DNA from: Aliiroseovarius sp. F47248L
Lineage (GTDB): Bacteria > Pseudomonadota > Alphaproteobacteria > Rhodobacterales > Rhodobacteraceae
Direction of reading: 5' to 3'
DNA length: 64,000 nucleotides
NCBI RefSeq assembly: GCF_023016085.1
Contig: NZ_JALKBF010000002.1
Coordinates: 62,001-126,000 of the forward strand
Shown here: positions 34,579 through 43,906 of the stretch, piece by piece
Layout of the letters: every line of letters starts with the position of its first letter
Numbering within the stretch: the stretch's first letter is position 1
Notes under the pieces: generated by a model
Database searches by the model: none
What the model was told of the DNA's origin: nothing
The model's input: only the letters and a program-made list of their open reading frames with translations
Program-made: the position numbers and the translations under genes

Positions 34579-36012
34579 ATGAAACAAATGAACAGGCGCA
34601 AAGCGCCAGTCTTGGGACTCGTTCTTACCGCGACAATCGGGCTTTCCGGATGCGCAACGGACGAGCCTTACAAACTTCCATTCTTCAAATTCGCCAAATC
34701 GTATTCCAGCGTCTCTTCGCACGCGGTGCCAGTGCCTTTGGCCAATGATACGTGGTGGATGGGGTTCAAGGATCCGGTCTTCAACAAGCTGGTCGAACGT
34801 GCGCTGGCTGGGAACTATGATCTTGAGATTGCCCGCGAAAAGGTGATCGAAGCACGGGCGAACCGTGATGCGGTGCCGGGGCTTGTGAACCTGTCGCCGA
34901 CTGCCACGCACCGTTATGCGCAATCGCCGGGTGGCACAGCAGCCCATAACAGCCATGCACGGCTGAACCTAGACTGGATGCTTGACCCTTATGGCTTGCG
35001 TCGTCAGCAGATTCAGGCAGCCGGTGCTCGGATTGACATTGCAGACGCCCAAGAAGACGCAGCCCGTCTGACAGTGTTGCTGAACTTGTCCAACGCTTAT
35101 GTGGACCTGCGCTATAATCAGCGCTTGTTGAACTTGCGCCGTCAGCAGCTGGCCTCGCGCCGGAATGCCGTGACGCAGACCAAGCAGCTGTTTGACCGTC
35201 GCGCCGCAACCAAGCTGGATGTTGTGCAGACCGAAGCGCTGGTGGCCGAAACCCAGACGCAGATTCCGGCTCTGATCGCTGCAATCCGTGCGGGCAAGAC
35301 CGAGATTGCAGTTCTGACAGGTGTCGAGCCCGGCCGCCTGGGTGTCAATCTGGATAGCAATGCCAGCCAGCCGCGCCCTTCGAAAACCCTGAAAACGGGT
35401 GTACCAGCAGATATTCTGCGCAACCGCCCAGACATGATGATTGCCGAACGCAGCTATTATGAAGCGGTCACCAATGTTGGCATCGCACGGGCGGATATGT
35501 ATCCGTCACTGTCGCTGACCGGCATGATTGGATTTGGAAAAACCAGTTCCGGGGACGGGCTTGAGTATTCTATCGGGCCAACGCTGAACCTGCCGTCTTT
35601 GCCGATGAAAAGTGACAAGTCACGTGTTGCCGCTCGACAATCTGCGGCCCGTCAGGCCTATGCAGGCTGGCAGTCTGCTGTCCTGAGTTCGGTCAGTGAA
35701 GTGGAAAGCGCGCTTGCCGCGTATCAAGGCAGCCGCAGTGCGGTGGTTGAATCGCAGCGCCGCGTGCGTCTGAATGGCGAAGCACGTGACCTGACCCAAG
35801 AGCTTCTGAAACAGGAAGGCGCGACCATCCGTGACCTTATCAGCGCCGAGGAACGGATTGCAGATGCCGACACCACCCTAGCCGACAACCTGCGCCTGCT
35901 GGCTCGCAACTATGTGCGCCTGAACATCGCATTGGGCGCTGGCAGTCAGTTTGGCGAACCGGAAAAGGAAAAGGTCGTCGAGGTGAAATCTGCGAGTTCG
36001 GTATCCAACTAA
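34579..36012 (+). CDS. TolC/NodT-family outer-membrane lipoprotein channel
   Basis: The 477-residue protein has a lipobox (GLSGC, lipidation at about Cys25) and two outer-membrane efflux repeats, each a long helical hairpin with a beta segment: LVERALAGNYDLEIAREKV-type and LNLRRQQLASRRNAVTQ-type repeats in the first half, ADMYPSLSLTGMIG and the closing helices in the second. This is the OprM/NodT branch. It is 169 bases downstream of the HlyD gene on the same strand, so it most probably completes the type I exporter, although NodT-type channels more often serve RND pumps. A terminator follows. Confidence 0.88.
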   Translation: MKQMNRRKAPVLGLVLTATIGLSGCATDEPYKLPFFKFAKSYSSVSSHAVPVPLANDTWWMGFKDPVFNKLVERALAGNYDLEIAREKVIEARANRDAVPGLVNLSPTATHRYAQSPGGTAAHNSHARLNLDWMLDPYGLRRQQIQAAGARIDIADAQEDAARLTVLLNLSNAYVDLRYNQRLLNLRRQQLASRRNAVTQTKQLFDRRAATKLDVVQTEALVAETQTQIPALIAAIRAGKTEIAVLTGVEPGRLGVNLDSNASQPRPSKTLKTGVPADILRNRPDMMIAERSYYEAVTNVGIARADMYPSLSLTGMIGFGKTSSGDGLEYSIGPTLNLPSLPMKSDKSRVAARQSAARQAYAGWQSAVLSSVSEVESALAAYQGSRSAVVESQRRVRLNGEARDLTQELLKQEGATIRDLISAEERIADADTTLADNLRLLARNYVRLNIALGAGSQFGEPEKEKVVEVKSASSVSN

Positions 36013-36056
36013 AGCGGAATACACCCGCCGAAACGCCGCCAAGACAAACCCATCAA

Positions 36057-36097
36057 AAAACCCACCCGGCTGTTACGCTCGGGTGGGTTTTCTTTTT
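36057..36097. terminator. Bidirectional Rho-independent terminator
   Basis: CCCACCCG/CGGGTGGG (8 bp, 11-base loop) is flanked by A6 on the left and T4CT5 on the right. It can stop both the TolC-like gene and the convergent barrel gene. Confidence 0.92.
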
Positions 36098-36135
36098 GTG
36101 TCATTGCCGCCGCGCTCAATTGCGTGGGGTGGGGA

Positions 36136-37533
36136 TCAACGGATGCTGAATTCGCGTTCCAGAGTAACAAACAGCTCGTTGGATTCACGATCCGTAGAGC
36201 CAGTTTCCTTGCGCTTGCGATATTCATAACCGGCAGTCAAACCCCAATCTGCCGTCAGGTCGCGTGTATAGGTTGCGCGGAACCCTGAGACGGCGGTGGT
36301 GCTGTCGGTCACGACATCTGTCACCTCGGCATAATCCAGTTCGAACCCGATGGACGCATTGGGTGACACTTCAGTGTCAAAGCCAAGCGACGCGGTGGTC
36401 GACCGGTTTTCAATGCCGCCGTCTGATGTGTCATAGCTGCGTTCAAGTGCTGCGGTGACGGTGCCCATGGCCAGCTCGTTGGTGTAGCCTAGGCTGCCGA
36501 TCATATTCACATCGCCCGCATTTGATCGTGTGGCACCGATGCCCGCGGTGATGGAACCACCGGGTGTTTCAAACTCGCCACGCAGTTCGATTGTGTCGCG
36601 ACGCCCTGTGGTGCTGATTCCCGTTGAATATTCTGCTGTGACGTTGCCGGTCGGGAAATCGCGGGTTACAGACAGCCCGCCGGTCACGCCGTCTTGCAAC
36701 GTGGTTCCGATCAGGTTGGTTTCCTCGATCTCGGTATAGCCAAGGCTGGCGGTCATGCGGGTGATCGCGTTGATTTCGTAGGTCAGGCTGGCTGTTGCGC
36801 CAACCGTGCGGCGCGAGGTGCGGACGGTGTCCATCGCGTCATACTGTTCCCAGTCCAGCGCGATCCGGCCTTCCATCACGGGCGAAAACTGCAGACGCGC
36901 AAAGACTTCGGCGGCTGTGGTTTCGTCGTCATAATTGCCGGGGTCGGTGGTGTCCCAATATTCGGTTTTATCGTATTCCAGAACGGTGCCAAAGCCAAAG
37001 GGAGCGGTGCGTCCGGTTTCGAATGCGACGCGCGCACTGTATGTGCCACGCACGCCATCGGTAGGGACAAGGTCGTCCGCCTCCAGCCCATCTTCGATCA
37101 GATCATCAAGCCCTGCCAGCGGGTCTTCGAATTGAAGTGACACCTGCTGATAGGCCAATTCAGCTTCAAGCAAGCTGTCGGCGCTTTCCAGTTGATAGCC
37201 CAGAACGATGGATGGATCGTCAAAAGTCGTATCGGTCGATTGACCGGGCAAAGCCGCAGTGCGGATGGTGCCGGCCAGATCAGCAGTGAATCGGGCAACG
37301 CCGGTTTCGCTGAGCAGCCCGAAGGTTACGGTGTTGTCCCAGAGGGTCGATGTGCCTGGGGATGGATCGCTGAAGCTAAGGTTGTCATTAACCCGTAAGG
37401 TCGATGCGATCCCCAATGTCAGGGCGAACCCCTCGGTCGGGGCGACTGCGTCTTGACCTGTGGCGGGAACCAACCCTGTTGCAAGAAGGCTGGTTCCGGC
37501 CAGGAGGGCGGCGATTTTGTTTTTCTGTCCCAC
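36136..37533 (-). CDS. Exopolysaccharide-associated outer-membrane beta-barrel protein
   Basis: The 465-residue protein has a signal peptide (MGQKNKIAALLAGTSLLATG, cleavage after PATG/Q) and then continuous amphipathic strands alternating with turns (TLRVNDNLSFSDPSPGTST, then repeated YEINAITRMTASLGYTEIEE-like units), ending in a charged EFSIR. It resembles the barrel encoded with exosortase-type exopolysaccharide loci (EpsL/TIGR03016-like). In that setting it would be the outer-membrane exit or anchor for the polymer. It sits after the Wza-like export gene on the same strand (31-base gap). Confidence 0.75.
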   Translation of the reverse strand: MGQKNKIAALLAGTSLLATGLVPATGQDAVAPTEGFALTLGIASTLRVNDNLSFSDPSPGTSTLWDNTVTFGLLSETGVARFTADLAGTIRTAALPGQSTDTTFDDPSIVLGYQLESADSLLEAELAYQQVSLQFEDPLAGLDDLIEDGLEADDLVPTDGVRGTYSARVAFETGRTAPFGFGTVLEYDKTEYWDTTDPGNYDDETTAAEVFARLQFSPVMEGRIALDWEQYDAMDTVRTSRRTVGATASLTYEINAITRMTASLGYTEIEETNLIGTTLQDGVTGGLSVTRDFPTGNVTAEYSTGISTTGRRDTIELRGEFETPGGSITAGIGATRSNAGDVNMIGSLGYTNELAMGTVTAALERSYDTSDGGIENRSTTASLGFDTEVSPNASIGFELDYAEVTDVVTDSTTAVSGFRATYTRDLTADWGLTAGYEYRKRKETGSTDRESNELFVTLEREFSIR

Positions 37534-37564
37534 CTGTTTTCCTCTGCTCGTTTTGCCGTCGCGC

Positions 37565-38155
37565 TTATTCGAAAAGTCGGCGCTGTGGCACGATGATCAC
37601 GTCACCTTTTTGCAGGCGAATGTTGCCGGCGTTGGTGTCGTAGTTATAGCCATAGATCTTGCTGCCACGACGCACCTGAATACGCTTAGAAGCAGCAAAA
37701 CGGGTCAGGCCGCCACCTTGGGCGATGGCTTGCAAAACTGTCATGCCGCGACGGCCTTCCAGTTTGCCCGGGCTGTTGATCTCACCCGTGATGAATATGT
37801 CTTGCGTGGCGACAGCGCGTGTGGTCGTGCCGGTGCTGGTGGAACGCCCAATTTCACCGACCGACACATAGACGTTCGGGGTTGCAGCAAAATTCGACGC
37901 CATTGCACTGGCAAGGGCGGAAGCGACCTGTGCGGTTGTGCGACCGGCAGCGCGCACGCCATCGGCGAACGGGAAGCTGATCGATCCATCGGGAAGCACC
38001 AGAACCGACCGGTTCAGATTAGCGTCTTCGACCACTTCGACATTCAACGTGTCGCCGGAGCGGATTTTGTAGCCGTTCTGGGCCTGCGCATCGCTTGCCG
38101 AAAAAAGGCCGAATGCAAATACTGCCGTAAGAAGTGTGAAAAACTGTTTTAACAT
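37565..38155 (-). CDS. Polysaccharide export protein (Wza/ExoF-type, short)
   Basis: The product is 196 residues from the ATG giving MLKQFFTLLT, with a signal peptide ending at SDAQAQ. The poly_export segment YKIRSGDTLNVEVVEDANLNR is followed by VLPDGSISFPFADGV and a second SLBB-like region, VFITGEINSPG-type (here IFITGEINSPGKLEGRRG, then VLQAIAQGGGLTRFA). It is much shorter than Wza and has no lipobox, as in the short export proteins of exosortase-type loci. It forms a periplasmic part of the polymer export path. The ExoY-like gene upstream ends with its own terminator, so this gene may have a separate promoter in the 245-base gap. Confidence 0.88.
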   Translation of the reverse strand: MLKQFFTLLTAVFAFGLFSASDAQAQNGYKIRSGDTLNVEVVEDANLNRSVLVLPDGSISFPFADGVRAAGRTTAQVASALASAMASNFAATPNVYVSVGEIGRSTSTGTTTRAVATQDIFITGEINSPGKLEGRRGMTVLQAIAQGGGLTRFAASKRIQVRRGSKIYGYNYDTNAGNIRLQKGDVIIVPQRRLFE

Positions 38156-38357
38156 GGTGAATCCCCTAGCTGCCAAGTGGCATAGATAAGAATAGCCCTG
38201 TCTGGCTTGTAATCAAACGATAAATAATGAGGCTTTACTCGTCGAAGCAGATTTGTCGCGCGATTGCACCCATTTCCTGAGAAATTCGACCTATGGGTAA
38301 GGTGTGCACGAAGAAATCACGCTTGCGTTGATCGTGGCGGGTTATCAGGTCCGTGAG

Positions 38358-38393
38358 AAAAACAGCGCCCGACCAAATGGCTAGGCGCTGTTT
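38358..38393 (-). terminator. Rho-independent terminator after the sugar transferase gene
   Basis: On the minus strand AAACAGCGCC/GGCGCTGTTT (10 bp, 14-base loop) with TTTTT lies 8 bases after the stop codon. Confidence 0.88.
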
Positions 38394-38400
38394 GTTGGTT

Positions 38401-39090
38401 TCAGTGGCCAGTGCAGCGCAGAACAACGCCGACGGTCTGGCCAAGAATCTCGAAGTCTTTCTTCAGCGAAAGCTCGTAATAGTATTTCGTGTCGAACGTC
38501 GCACGCTGGGCGAATGTCGTCTCGTTGCGGTCAGACACTTGCCACGGACCGGTGATACCGGGGCGCATGGCATAATAAGCAGCGCCCGGATACAGGGTCT
38601 TCTGATCTTCCATCATGGGGCGCGGGCCAACGATCGACATGTCGCCGACCAGCACATTCCACAGTTGCGGCAGTTCATCCATCGAAGATTTGCGCAGGAA
38701 TTTCCCGATCTTGGTGATCCGCGGGTCATTTTTCAGCTTTTGTGTGCTGTCCCATTCGGCGCGAGCTTCTGGATTGCTGTCCAGATAAGCCTCAAGCCGT
38801 TGGTCGGCATTCATGACCATCGAGCGGATCTTCACCATGTTATAGATGCGACCGTCTTTACCGATGCGCCGCTGACGATACAGCGGCTTGCCACCATCAA
38901 GAGCAGCCAACAGCAGCATGATTCCGATCAGCGGAATCGCAATCGGTGCCGACGCGACGACAAAGGCAATGTCGAGCAGACGCTTAAAGCGATCACGATA
39001 AGGACGGACAGAAGAATCAGCTACGTAGAATTTTTGTCGTTTCACCAGCTTGGTGCTGGGACCTGAAAAGTCTTTAAAATGGGTCGTCAT
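38401..39090 (-). CDS. Undecaprenyl-phosphate sugar phosphotransferase (ExoY/WcaJ C-terminal type)
   Basis: The 229-residue protein has one membrane segment (about residues 35-65) and then the bacterial sugar transferase core: PLYRQRRIGKDGRIYNMVKIRSM, KLKNDPRITKIGKFLRKSSMDELPQLWNVL (the family signature including DELPQ), and MSIVGPRP. These enzymes transfer the first sugar phosphate to undecaprenyl phosphate on the cytosolic side and start repeat-unit assembly. The length matches the short ExoY class. It is divergent from the ATPase-Wzz-kinase set with a 528-base control region between. Confidence 0.93.
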   Translation of the reverse strand: MTTHFKDFSGPSTKLVKRQKFYVADSSVRPYRDRFKRLLDIAFVVASAPIAIPLIGIMLLLAALDGGKPLYRQRRIGKDGRIYNMVKIRSMVMNADQRLEAYLDSNPEARAEWDSTQKLKNDPRITKIGKFLRKSSMDELPQLWNVLVGDMSIVGPRPMMEDQKTLYPGAAYYAMRPGITGPWQVSDRNETTFAQRATFDTKYYYELSLKKDFEILGQTVGVVLRCTGH

Positions 39091-39618
39091 TTTCCTTACA
39101 CCTCAAATAAAAAAGCAGCAGCCTGACACGGGAAACCCTCGAGACGAAATAATCTCTATGTCTTGCAGGCACAGCAGCTTGCGAACCAACCGAGAAGTCG
39201 AAATAACCTTCGGCTCTCCTTAACCCCGTAGGCACATTAACACATTATTGCCCAATTTGTAGCACATTTCCGCCCACCTTGCGGTATGATGCATTAAGTA
39301 ATTGGAAACTTATAATTTTACAAGCATTCTAACGGCTCTTTTTAATGTTTTATTGTTCTGTCTAAGTATACAATGAAGGACACTTTTCCATTTTTATTGA
39401 TTTTTGATTTCGGTCATTTGCACAAATCACGATTCTCGGCGTTGGCTGATTCTTTTGACCATGCAGGAAAGGCGTTTAGGCCCGAACAGCGGCTGGACAA
39501 ACAGGTTCAAATTTGTTGTGCAGGCCGTTATATGCAAGAAGCCAGCGCGTTTTGACATTATTTGGCCACAACCGCGCATTAGTTGTTAAGGTATTAAACC
39601 GGAAAGTCAGATAGGAAT
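39091..39618. promoter_or_regulatory. Divergent regulatory region of the exopolysaccharide locus
   Basis: These 528 bases separate the start of the sugar transferase gene from the ATPase gene. The part 39260-39420 is clearly AT-rich. No gene was accepted; a 60-codon frame at 39373-39555 has no family support. No known operator was recognised. Confidence 0.5.
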
Positions 39619-40557
39619 ATGAATTCCAACGAACTCTACACTGGCCATTTCGGATTGACCGAACGGCCCTTTACTCTGGTGCCGGACCCAAGCTTCCTGT
39701 TTTGGTCCAAGCAGCACAAGCGCGCCTATGCCGTATTGGAGTTCGGAGTTTTGTCGCGTGCCCCGATTACGCTGATCACTGGTGAGATCGGTTCGGGCAA
39801 GACCACCCTTGTGCAGAAACTTCTAAGCCAGATGGACGAAAGTGTGCGCGTCGGGCTGCTGTCAAACGTGCAGGGCGACCGGGGCGAGCTGCTGCAATGG
39901 GTGATGAACGCGCTGTCCATCCCGTTTGAACCGACAGAAAGTTATGTCACGCTGTTTCAGCGGTTTCAGGAAAGCATCGTCAGCGAATACGCTGAAGGTC
40001 GTCGAGTCGTGCTGATCATCGACGAAGCGCAGAACCTGTCCAGCGAAGGGCTGGAAGAGATGCGGATGCTGACAAACATCAATGCCAATAAAGACGAACT
40101 GATCCAGCTGATCCTTGTTGGGCAACCCGAACTGAAAACCATCGTACTGAGTCCCGGAATGCGCCAATTGGCACAGCGGGTCGCTGCCAGCTTTCATTTG
40201 GACGGCATGGATGAACCCACTGTGCGTTCGTATATCAAGCACCGTCTCAAGGTTGCGGGCGGAAAGGGCAGCGAAATTACGCCGCTGGCCTGTGCCGAGA
40301 TATTCAGGGCCACTCACGGCATACCGCGTCTGGTCAACCAGCTGTGTGAACTGTCCTTGCTCTATGCCTGGAGCAGCAACAACAAGCGTGTTTCAGTAAA
40401 GGCCGTGCGCAATGTTCTGGATGATGGAGTGTTTTTCGCCAGCAATGTGTCAGATGACGACCAGGAATTGAACGAAGCGCCAGAGGATGACACGACCAAA
40501 CCTTTGTTCTTGCGCCAAGGACGGCGGGTTGACATTCCCAAGAAGAAAACAGGATAG
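39619..40557 (+). CDS. ExeA/GspA-like AAA ATPase (exosortase-locus ATPase type)
   Basis: The 312-residue protein carries the typical start YTGHFGLTERPFTLVPDPSFLF, Walker A ITGEIGSGKTTLVQKLL, Walker B VVLIIDEAQNLS, and sensor region GQPELK. The family includes ExeA/GspA and the ATPase encoded in many exosortase-type exopolysaccharide loci (TIGR03015-like). The C-terminal peptidoglycan-binding domain of ExeA is absent. It likely energises assembly or export. Its stop is 95 bases before the Wzz gene, in the same direction. Confidence 0.88.
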   Translation: MNSNELYTGHFGLTERPFTLVPDPSFLFWSKQHKRAYAVLEFGVLSRAPITLITGEIGSGKTTLVQKLLSQMDESVRVGLLSNVQGDRGELLQWVMNALSIPFEPTESYVTLFQRFQESIVSEYAEGRRVVLIIDEAQNLSSEGLEEMRMLTNINANKDELIQLILVGQPELKTIVLSPGMRQLAQRVAASFHLDGMDEPTVRSYIKHRLKVAGGKGSEITPLACAEIFRATHGIPRLVNQLCELSLLYAWSSNNKRVSVKAVRNVLDDGVFFASNVSDDDQELNEAPEDDTTKPLFLRQGRRVDIPKKKTG

Positions 40558-40652
40558 CTTCAATAGAATTAATAGCATGTTACTATCCCCGGCCAGATTG
40601 CTGATACGAATTTCGCGAACCAGCGGGTCTTGGGGAAAGGATTAAAGAGTCA

Positions 40653-42194
40653 ATGGCTTCAACGAACCTAAGATATTACCGATCTATTTTCATACGGCGG
40701 CTTCCGTATTTCCTGGTGGTCGCCACAGTTATTTCTGCGGCATCGATCATCATTGGGATGTCGCTACCGCCGTCTTATGTCTCGCGGATGACGCTGATCG
40801 TGGAATCGCCGCAGATCCCGGATGAATTGGCGGCCTCGACTGCGCGGACCCCTGCGCAGGAACAGTTGCAGGTTGTCGAACAAAAACTGATGACGCGCGC
40901 CAATCTGCTTGAGATCGCGAACAAGTTTCAGGTCTTGGAAGGTCAGGATGAGATGACGCCTGACCGAATTGCACAGGCGATGCGGTCGCGCACCTCGATC
41001 CGAAGCTCGGGGGGGTTGGACCAAGCAGCGTTGATGACGATCAACTTTGAGGCACCCACAGGCCAGAAGGCGGCCAGCGTGCTGAACGAATACCTGACCC
41101 TCATCCAGAAAGAGGATGTGCAATCGCGCACCGGGCGTGCCACGCAGACGCTTGAGTTCTTTGAGCAGGAAGTCTCGCGTCTTAATCAGGAACTGGCCGA
41201 GCGCAGCGCGCGTATTCTAGCATTCAAGACCGAAAATGTGTCGGCCTTGCCGGAAAGCTTGGATTATCGGTTAAGCCAACAGTCCCTGATGCAAGAGCGT
41301 TTGGCGCAGCTGGAGCGGGAAACAGTCAGCTTGCAGGAACAGCGCCGTCGGCTGGTGCGGATCTTTGAGACGACCGGACAGGTTGGCGGATTGCGCGGCC
41401 CGGCCCTAACGCCGGAACAGAAACAACTGGAAGAGCTGCGGTCAGAGTTGAATAACGCGCTTGCCGTCTATTCTGCTGACAATCCGCGGGTGAAGATGCT
41501 TCAGGCACGGATCACCGTTCTGGAAGATCAGGTCAGAACAGCACCGACGGGCGACGAAGGTCAGGAAGTGACCGGAAACTCGCTTCTGGATGTGCAGTTG
41601 GCCGAAATCTCGGCCCGGCAAAAAGTGTTGGATGAACAAAAAGACAGCGCTCGCAAGCAGTTGGCGCGACTTACCGAATCCATCGAGCAAACGCCGACAA
41701 ATGCCATCCGTCTGGACGAGCTGCAGTTGGACTACGAGAATCTTCAGTTGCAATACAACACGGCCGTAGATCGCCTGTCGCGCGCCAGCACCGGCGAACG
41801 GATTGAGGTGATGTCGCGTGGGCAACGGATTTCGGTGATCGAGCCGCCTGCCGTCCCAAGTCAGCCCGACAAACCCAACCGCGCGCTTATCGCCGGGGGC
41901 GGCAGCGTTTTTGGCATTCTGGCGGGGCTTGGCCTGATCTTGCTGTTGGAAATTTTGAACAAGTCGATTCGCCGACCTGAAGATTTGGTGTCCAAGCTGG
42001 GCATCGCGCCACTGGCCACGATCCCTTACATCACCGTCGATGGTGAAAACTCGCACCGGCGCACGTTGCGCATTCTGGGTGTGATCATCATTTTGATTGG
42101 CATTCCCGTCGCCGTGTACGCAGTGCACACGTTCTATCAGCCGCTTGATCTGCTGGCTGACCGGATCATGGACAAAATTGGCGTGCGCTGGTGA
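40653..42194 (+). CDS. Polysaccharide chain-length determinant (Wzz/GumC family)
   Basis: The 513-residue inner-membrane protein has two helices, one near residues 15-38 (YFLVVATVISAASIIIGMS) and another near 415-435 (IAGGGSVFGILAGLGLILL), with a further hydrophobic segment at the end, and a periplasmic coiled-coil rich in Gln, Glu and Leu between them. Before the second helix lies the PPAVPSQPDKPNR motif, the Pro-rich PCP signature. It controls chain length together with the adjacent autokinase. Its stop is 40 bases before the kinase start. Confidence 0.92.
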   Translation: MASTNLRYYRSIFIRRLPYFLVVATVISAASIIIGMSLPPSYVSRMTLIVESPQIPDELAASTARTPAQEQLQVVEQKLMTRANLLEIANKFQVLEGQDEMTPDRIAQAMRSRTSIRSSGGLDQAALMTINFEAPTGQKAASVLNEYLTLIQKEDVQSRTGRATQTLEFFEQEVSRLNQELAERSARILAFKTENVSALPESLDYRLSQQSLMQERLAQLERETVSLQEQRRRLVRIFETTGQVGGLRGPALTPEQKQLEELRSELNNALAVYSADNPRVKMLQARITVLEDQVRTAPTGDEGQEVTGNSLLDVQLAEISARQKVLDEQKDSARKQLARLTESIEQTPTNAIRLDELQLDYENLQLQYNTAVDRLSRASTGERIEVMSRGQRISVIEPPAVPSQPDKPNRALIAGGGSVFGILAGLGLILLLEILNKSIRRPEDLVSKLGIAPLATIPYITVDGENSHRRTLRILGVIIILIGIPVAVYAVHTFYQPLDLLADRIMDKIGVRW

Positions 42195-42234
42195 TGGCGC
42201 GGAAACAGAACTGTTCAGAGAGGATCTGATCGCA

Positions 42235-43053
42235 ATGGAAAAGCTTCAGGCCGCCATCGAAAAGGCACGCAGACAACGCGACGGGAAATCCCCGGTGCGC
42301 CGGTCTCAGGAAAGACCGGCCAAACCACCTGCTTCGATGTCCGAGGCGTGGGCCGAACTGGAACCCTTTGAGCTTTCGTCGTCAGTTGCCCGGAAAAACC
42401 GGTTGGTGTCGTTGAATGGCGGGTCCAGCGCTGGTCCGTTCGACATGCTGCGCACGCGGATATTGCAGCAAGCCATCAACAATGGCTGGAAACGCATCGC
42501 GCTGGTATCGCCGCACAGTGATTGCGGCAAAACAACGACCGCTGCCAACCTGATTTTCAGCTTTGGTCGTCAAACGGACTTGCGGACGATGGTTCTGGAT
42601 CTGGATTTGCGTCGGCAGGGGTTGGCCAAAGTGCTTGATCTGCAATGTGACGGCAATATGGGGGACGTGCTACAGGGCAAGAAAAGTTTCGCTGACCATG
42701 GCCGCCGGTTTGGCGAGAACGTGGCGGTCGGGCTGAACAGCGGCGAGGTCGTGAATGCCTCGGAAATCCTGCAAAGCAGCCAGACCAAGGTTGTGTTGGA
42801 CGAGCTTCAGGACGATTACGAGCCGGACGTTATGCTTCTGGACATGCCGCCCCTGATCGGAGCGGACGACAACTTCGGGTTCCTGCAAAACGTCGATTGC
42901 GCCATTCTGTTGGCCGAGGCCGAACGCTCGACGATTGAGCAGGTTGATGTCGCTGAACGCCAATTGTCCGAGCTGACCACCGTCATGGGCGTCGTGCTGA
43001 ACAAAAGCCATTTCAGCGACAGCGCATATGGATACGGATATGGCACCGCCTGA
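42235..43053 (+). CDS. Tyrosine autokinase of the CpsD/CapB (BY-kinase) family
   Basis: The product is 272 residues from the ATG giving MEKLQAAIEK. P-loop features are HSDCGKTTTAANL (Walker A), RTMVLDLDLRRQG (Walker A-prime) and VMLLDMPPLIGADD (Walker B). The C-terminus SDSAYGYGYGTA is a tyrosine cluster, the usual autophosphorylation site. In the first position of the P-loop a Pro replaces the usual Gly/Ala. It is the cytosolic partner of the Wzz-like protein. It overlaps the GT2 gene by 26 bases. Confidence 0.9.
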   Translation: MEKLQAAIEKARRQRDGKSPVRRSQERPAKPPASMSEAWAELEPFELSSSVARKNRLVSLNGGSSAGPFDMLRTRILQQAINNGWKRIALVSPHSDCGKTTTAANLIFSFGRQTDLRTMVLDLDLRRQGLAKVLDLQCDGNMGDVLQGKKSFADHGRRFGENVAVGLNSGEVVNASEILQSSQTKVVLDELQDDYEPDVMLLDMPPLIGADDNFGFLQNVDCAILLAEAERSTIEQVDVAERQLSELTTVMGVVLNKSHFSDSAYGYGYGTA

Positions 43054-43906
43054 CGCCGCGATCATCATTCCCCACTATAATGACCCCGAACGGCTGGCGC
43101 GGTGCCTGACGGCACTTTCGCGCAATGACCTGTCACGGGTCGAGGTTTTGGTGGTGGACAACAATTCGCCCACGCCGCCGACCGAGGTTCAGGCGCGGTT
43201 TCCCGATGTCAGATTTGTGGTCGAGAGTGAAAAGGGGGCCGCTGCCGCCCGAAATCGCGGCGTGGCAGAAACAGACGCGCCGCTTCTGTTTTTCATTGAT
43301 GCCGACTGCGTTGCCGCCGATGATTGGGTTGCCAAGGCGCATGAAGTTGCGCCTACCGCTGATTTGATCGGCGGTCGGGTCGATGTGTTCGACGAAACTC
43401 CGCCACCGCGGAGCGGGGCCGAGGCATTCGAGGCTGTCTTTGCCTTCAACTTCCAGAACTATATCGAGGTTCAGGGGTTCACAGGCTCGGGCAATCTTGT
43501 CACGACCCGCGACGTCTTTGAAGATGTTGGAGGGTTTCGCGGGGGTGTCTCGGAAGATCTGGATTGGAGCACGCGAGCGGTCTCAAACGGGCACAAGCTG
43601 ATCTATCGCGAGGATCTGGTGGTCAGTCATCCGTCACGATCTGATTGGGCGGCCCTGCGCCACAAGTGGCGGCGATTGACGCAAGAGCTGTTCGGCGTGA
43701 ACGGAAACACGCCGCGTGACCGTGCGAAATGGGCGCTGCGGGCTTTGGCGATGCCGATCAGCGCCATCGTACATACCCCGAAGGTTTTAGGCAGCGACAA
43801 GCTGAATGGGTGGGTTGAGCGGTTGCGGGCCGTGGGCACTTTGTTCCGGCTGCGGTTTCAGCGGATGATCTGGATGCTGCGGCAAGCGTTGGGTCAGGAT
43901 ATCTAG
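43028..43906 (+). CDS. Glycosyltransferase family 2
   Basis: The 292-residue enzyme has the GT-A fold: IIIPHYNDPERLARCLTAL at the N-terminus, VVDNNS, then the metal-binding FIDADC (DxD-like) near residue 94, and the acceptor-side EDLDWSTRA motif near 180. It adds a sugar from a nucleotide donor to the growing exopolysaccharide repeat unit at the inner membrane. The start overlaps the autokinase gene, and the stop overlaps that of the convergent rhomboid gene by 4 bases. Confidence 0.9.
   Translation: MDTDMAPPDAAIIIPHYNDPERLARCLTALSRNDLSRVEVLVVDNNSPTPPTEVQARFPDVRFVVESEKGAAAARNRGVAETDAPLLFFIDADCVAADDWVAKAHEVAPTADLIGGRVDVFDETPPPRSGAEAFEAVFAFNFQNYIEVQGFTGSGNLVTTRDVFEDVGGFRGGVSEDLDWSTRAVSNGHKLIYREDLVVSHPSRSDWAALRHKWRRLTQELFGVNGNTPRDRAKWALRALAMPISAIVHTPKVLGSDKLNGWVERLRAVGTLFRLRFQRMIWMLRQALGQDI

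Noticed and set aside
39373..39555. 60-codon frame upstream of the ATPase gene
   Set aside because: No family support or ribosome site; lies in an AT-rich control region.
43903..43906. 4-base overlap of convergent stop codons (also at 12853-12856)
   Set aside because: Compact but common in dense bacterial genomes; no further signal.
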